Assembly: GCA_050944255.1 (NCBI GenBank)
Contig: JBMNQS010000001.1
Coordinates: forward strand, 1-64,000
Origin: JBMNQS01 sp050944255
GTDB lineage: Bacteria; Bacillota; Clostridia; Christensenellales; Maliibacteriaceae
Length of the DNA stretch: 64,000 nucleotides
Direction of reading: 5' to 3'
Every line of letters starts with the position of its first letter. Positions within the stretch are counted from its first letter, which is position 1. Both the position numbers and the translations under genes were made by a program. This document shows, one piece after another, positions 63,035 to 64,000 of this stretch. Below the pieces are notes generated by a model, which searched no databases, was not told the DNA's origin, and worked only from the letters and a program-made list of their open reading frames with translations.

Positions 63035-63982
63035 TCAGCCGTAGATTTCATGGTATTTGGCGTCGATGAAGGCAATATCCTGCGACGACAGGTTCAGGTC
63101 CGCCGCCTGGGCGTTGACGCTGACCTGCTGCGGCGTTCTGGCGCCGCAGATGGCTACCGCAATGCCCTCTCTTGCCAACACCCAGCCGATGGCAACATGG
63201 ACCACAGGGCAGTTATACTTATCCGCCAACTGGCGAAGCGCCCCCACCATGGCGTCGGTCTTAGGCCAGTTTTCCTCGCTGTAATACGCGGCGTAGATGC
63301 GCCCGCGGGGATCACTGGGCTCGAAGATGGGACGCTCGGTGTATTTTCCGGACAGGACCCCCGATGCAATGGAGCCGTAGCTGATGATGCCGATATCGTT
63401 TTTCACGCAGTAGGGCGCCAGCTCTTTTTCAATGGCCCGGTGCAGGATGGAGTACTGGGGCTGCAGCGATACGATGGGACAGTAAAGCTGCGCTTCGGCT
63501 ATCTGCTCCACCGAAAAATTCGATACGCCAATGTGGCGGACAAGCCCCTCTTCGCGCATGCGGTTCATCTCGATGAACGCATCCTTCAAAGGGCTTTCGT
63601 CGTTGGGCCAGTGCATCTGATACAGATCGATGTAGTCCGTCTGAAGGTCCTTGAGACTCTGCTCCAGCATGCCGCGGATAACCGGCGGGCGCCAGTCGCG
63701 CCGGTAGCCGCCGGGAATACGCTTGGAGCCGCACTTGTCGCCGATGATGATCTTGCTGCGGTCATAGCCTTTGATGGCCTTTCCGATGAGCTGCTCGGAT
63801 TTGCCCGAGCCGTAAGGCTGGGCCGTATCGATGAAATTGATGCCAGAATCAATGGCGGCGCGGATGATGGCGATGGAGTTTTCCTCGTCCACCTCACCCC
63901 AGTGGTCGTCGCCAAGACCCCAGGCGCCAAGGCCGATGGCCGATACTTCCAGATCGCTTGAACCAAGTTTCCGATACTGCAT
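63035..63982 (-). CDS. aldo/keto reductase, AKR11/YhdN-like (copy 1)
   Basis: 315 aa, same length as the downstream copy and identical over long stretches (MQYRKLGSSDL, EQSLKDLQTDYIDLYQ-HWPNDE, SYGSIASGVLSGKYT). Catalytic Asp/Tyr FIDTAQPYGSGKSE, Lys IIIGDKCG, His MHWPNDE. AAAGGAGAG precedes ATG at 63982. It probably starts a two-gene operon; the promoter lies beyond the window. Confidence 0.9.
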   Translation of the reverse strand: MQYRKLGSSDLEVSAIGLGAWGLGDDHWGEVDEENSIAIIRAAIDSGINFIDTAQPYGSGKSEQLIGKAIKGYDRSKIIIGDKCGSKRIPGGYRRDWRPPVIRGMLEQSLKDLQTDYIDLYQMHWPNDESPLKDAFIEMNRMREEGLVRHIGVSNFSVEQIAEAQLYCPIVSLQPQYSILHRAIEKELAPYCVKNDIGIISYGSIASGVLSGKYTERPIFEPSDPRGRIYAAYYSEENWPKTDAMVGALRQLADKYNCPVVHVAIGWVLAREGIAVAICGARTPQQVSVNAQAADLNLSSQDIAFIDAKYHEIYG

Positions 63983-64000
63983 AAAAATTCTCTCCTTTAG

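Overview
The window reads as chromosomal DNA of a Gram-positive, spore-forming-lineage member of the Clostridia. The support is a Firmicutes-type cluster yqfC-yqfD-phoH-pgpH-ybeY/cdd-era-yqzL-recO, a dnaG-rpoD-trmK-nif3 block, a T-box leader, a CtsR operator, Shine-Dalgarno sites of the AGGAGG type, and sporulation genes (yqfC, yqfD, a YhcN/YlaJ-like lipoprotein). Base composition is fairly GC-rich, except for AT-rich islands near 11.3-11.6 kb, 32-33.6 kb and 60.8-61.9 kb. Placement in or near Christensenellales is a guess. Most genes lie on the minus strand.

Layout. 0-3.4 kb: partial aldo/keto reductase, metallophosphoesterase, acidic zinc-ribbon protein, CAP-domain secreted protein, holin-like protein. 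3.4-3.85 kb: a small, decaying type I-C-like CRISPR array without cas genes. 3.86-12.7 kb: a sugar-catabolism cluster resembling the E. coli sgc operon (SgcX, SgcQ, SgcE and SgcR homologues), combined with a split transketolase, a sugar-binding lipoprotein, a TIM-barrel isomerase and an RpiB-like protein. 13.4-23.5 kb: protein quality control (tig-clpP-clpX-lon-engB, then clpB with a CtsR box). 23.8-31.8 kb: CDP-alcohol phosphotransferase, RNase P RNA, zinc-ribbon coiled coil, nif3, trmK, rpoD, dnaG, dGTPase. 32-34.3 kb: AT-rich island with secreted orphans. 34.5-45.4 kb: pyruvate phosphate dikinase, then the recO-to-yqfC cluster and rpsU. 45.6-51.9 kb: HIT protein, mtaB, DivIVA-like protein, pncB, lgt, sporulation lipoprotein. 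52.2-57.1 kb: lipoprotein, long-form PRPP synthetase, MarR-degV pair, LiaF-like membrane protein. 57.4-59.5 kb: acyl-CoA synthetase behind a T-box. 59.6-60.1 kb: 6S RNA, tRNA-Gln, tRNA-Glu. 60.1-62 kb: 98-bp tandem repeats and small accessory genes. 62-64 kb: tandem aldo/keto reductases.

Most notable: (i) a dispersed, highly structured intergenic element of about 200 bp, with two full copies and one partial, each full copy sitting between two copies of a locus-specific hairpin; (ii) two tandem arrays with units of 93-98 bp that start from the same 29-bp sequence, one of them abutting the tRNA-Glu gene; (iii) a T-box with a predicted alanine (GCU) specifier in front of an acyl-CoA synthetase; (iv) the PTS-less sgc-like cluster; (v) a YbeY-cytidine deaminase fusion; (vi) a trigger factor with a histone-H1-like Ala/Lys tail.

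All functional calls come from reading motifs and context by eye. No database search or folding program was run.
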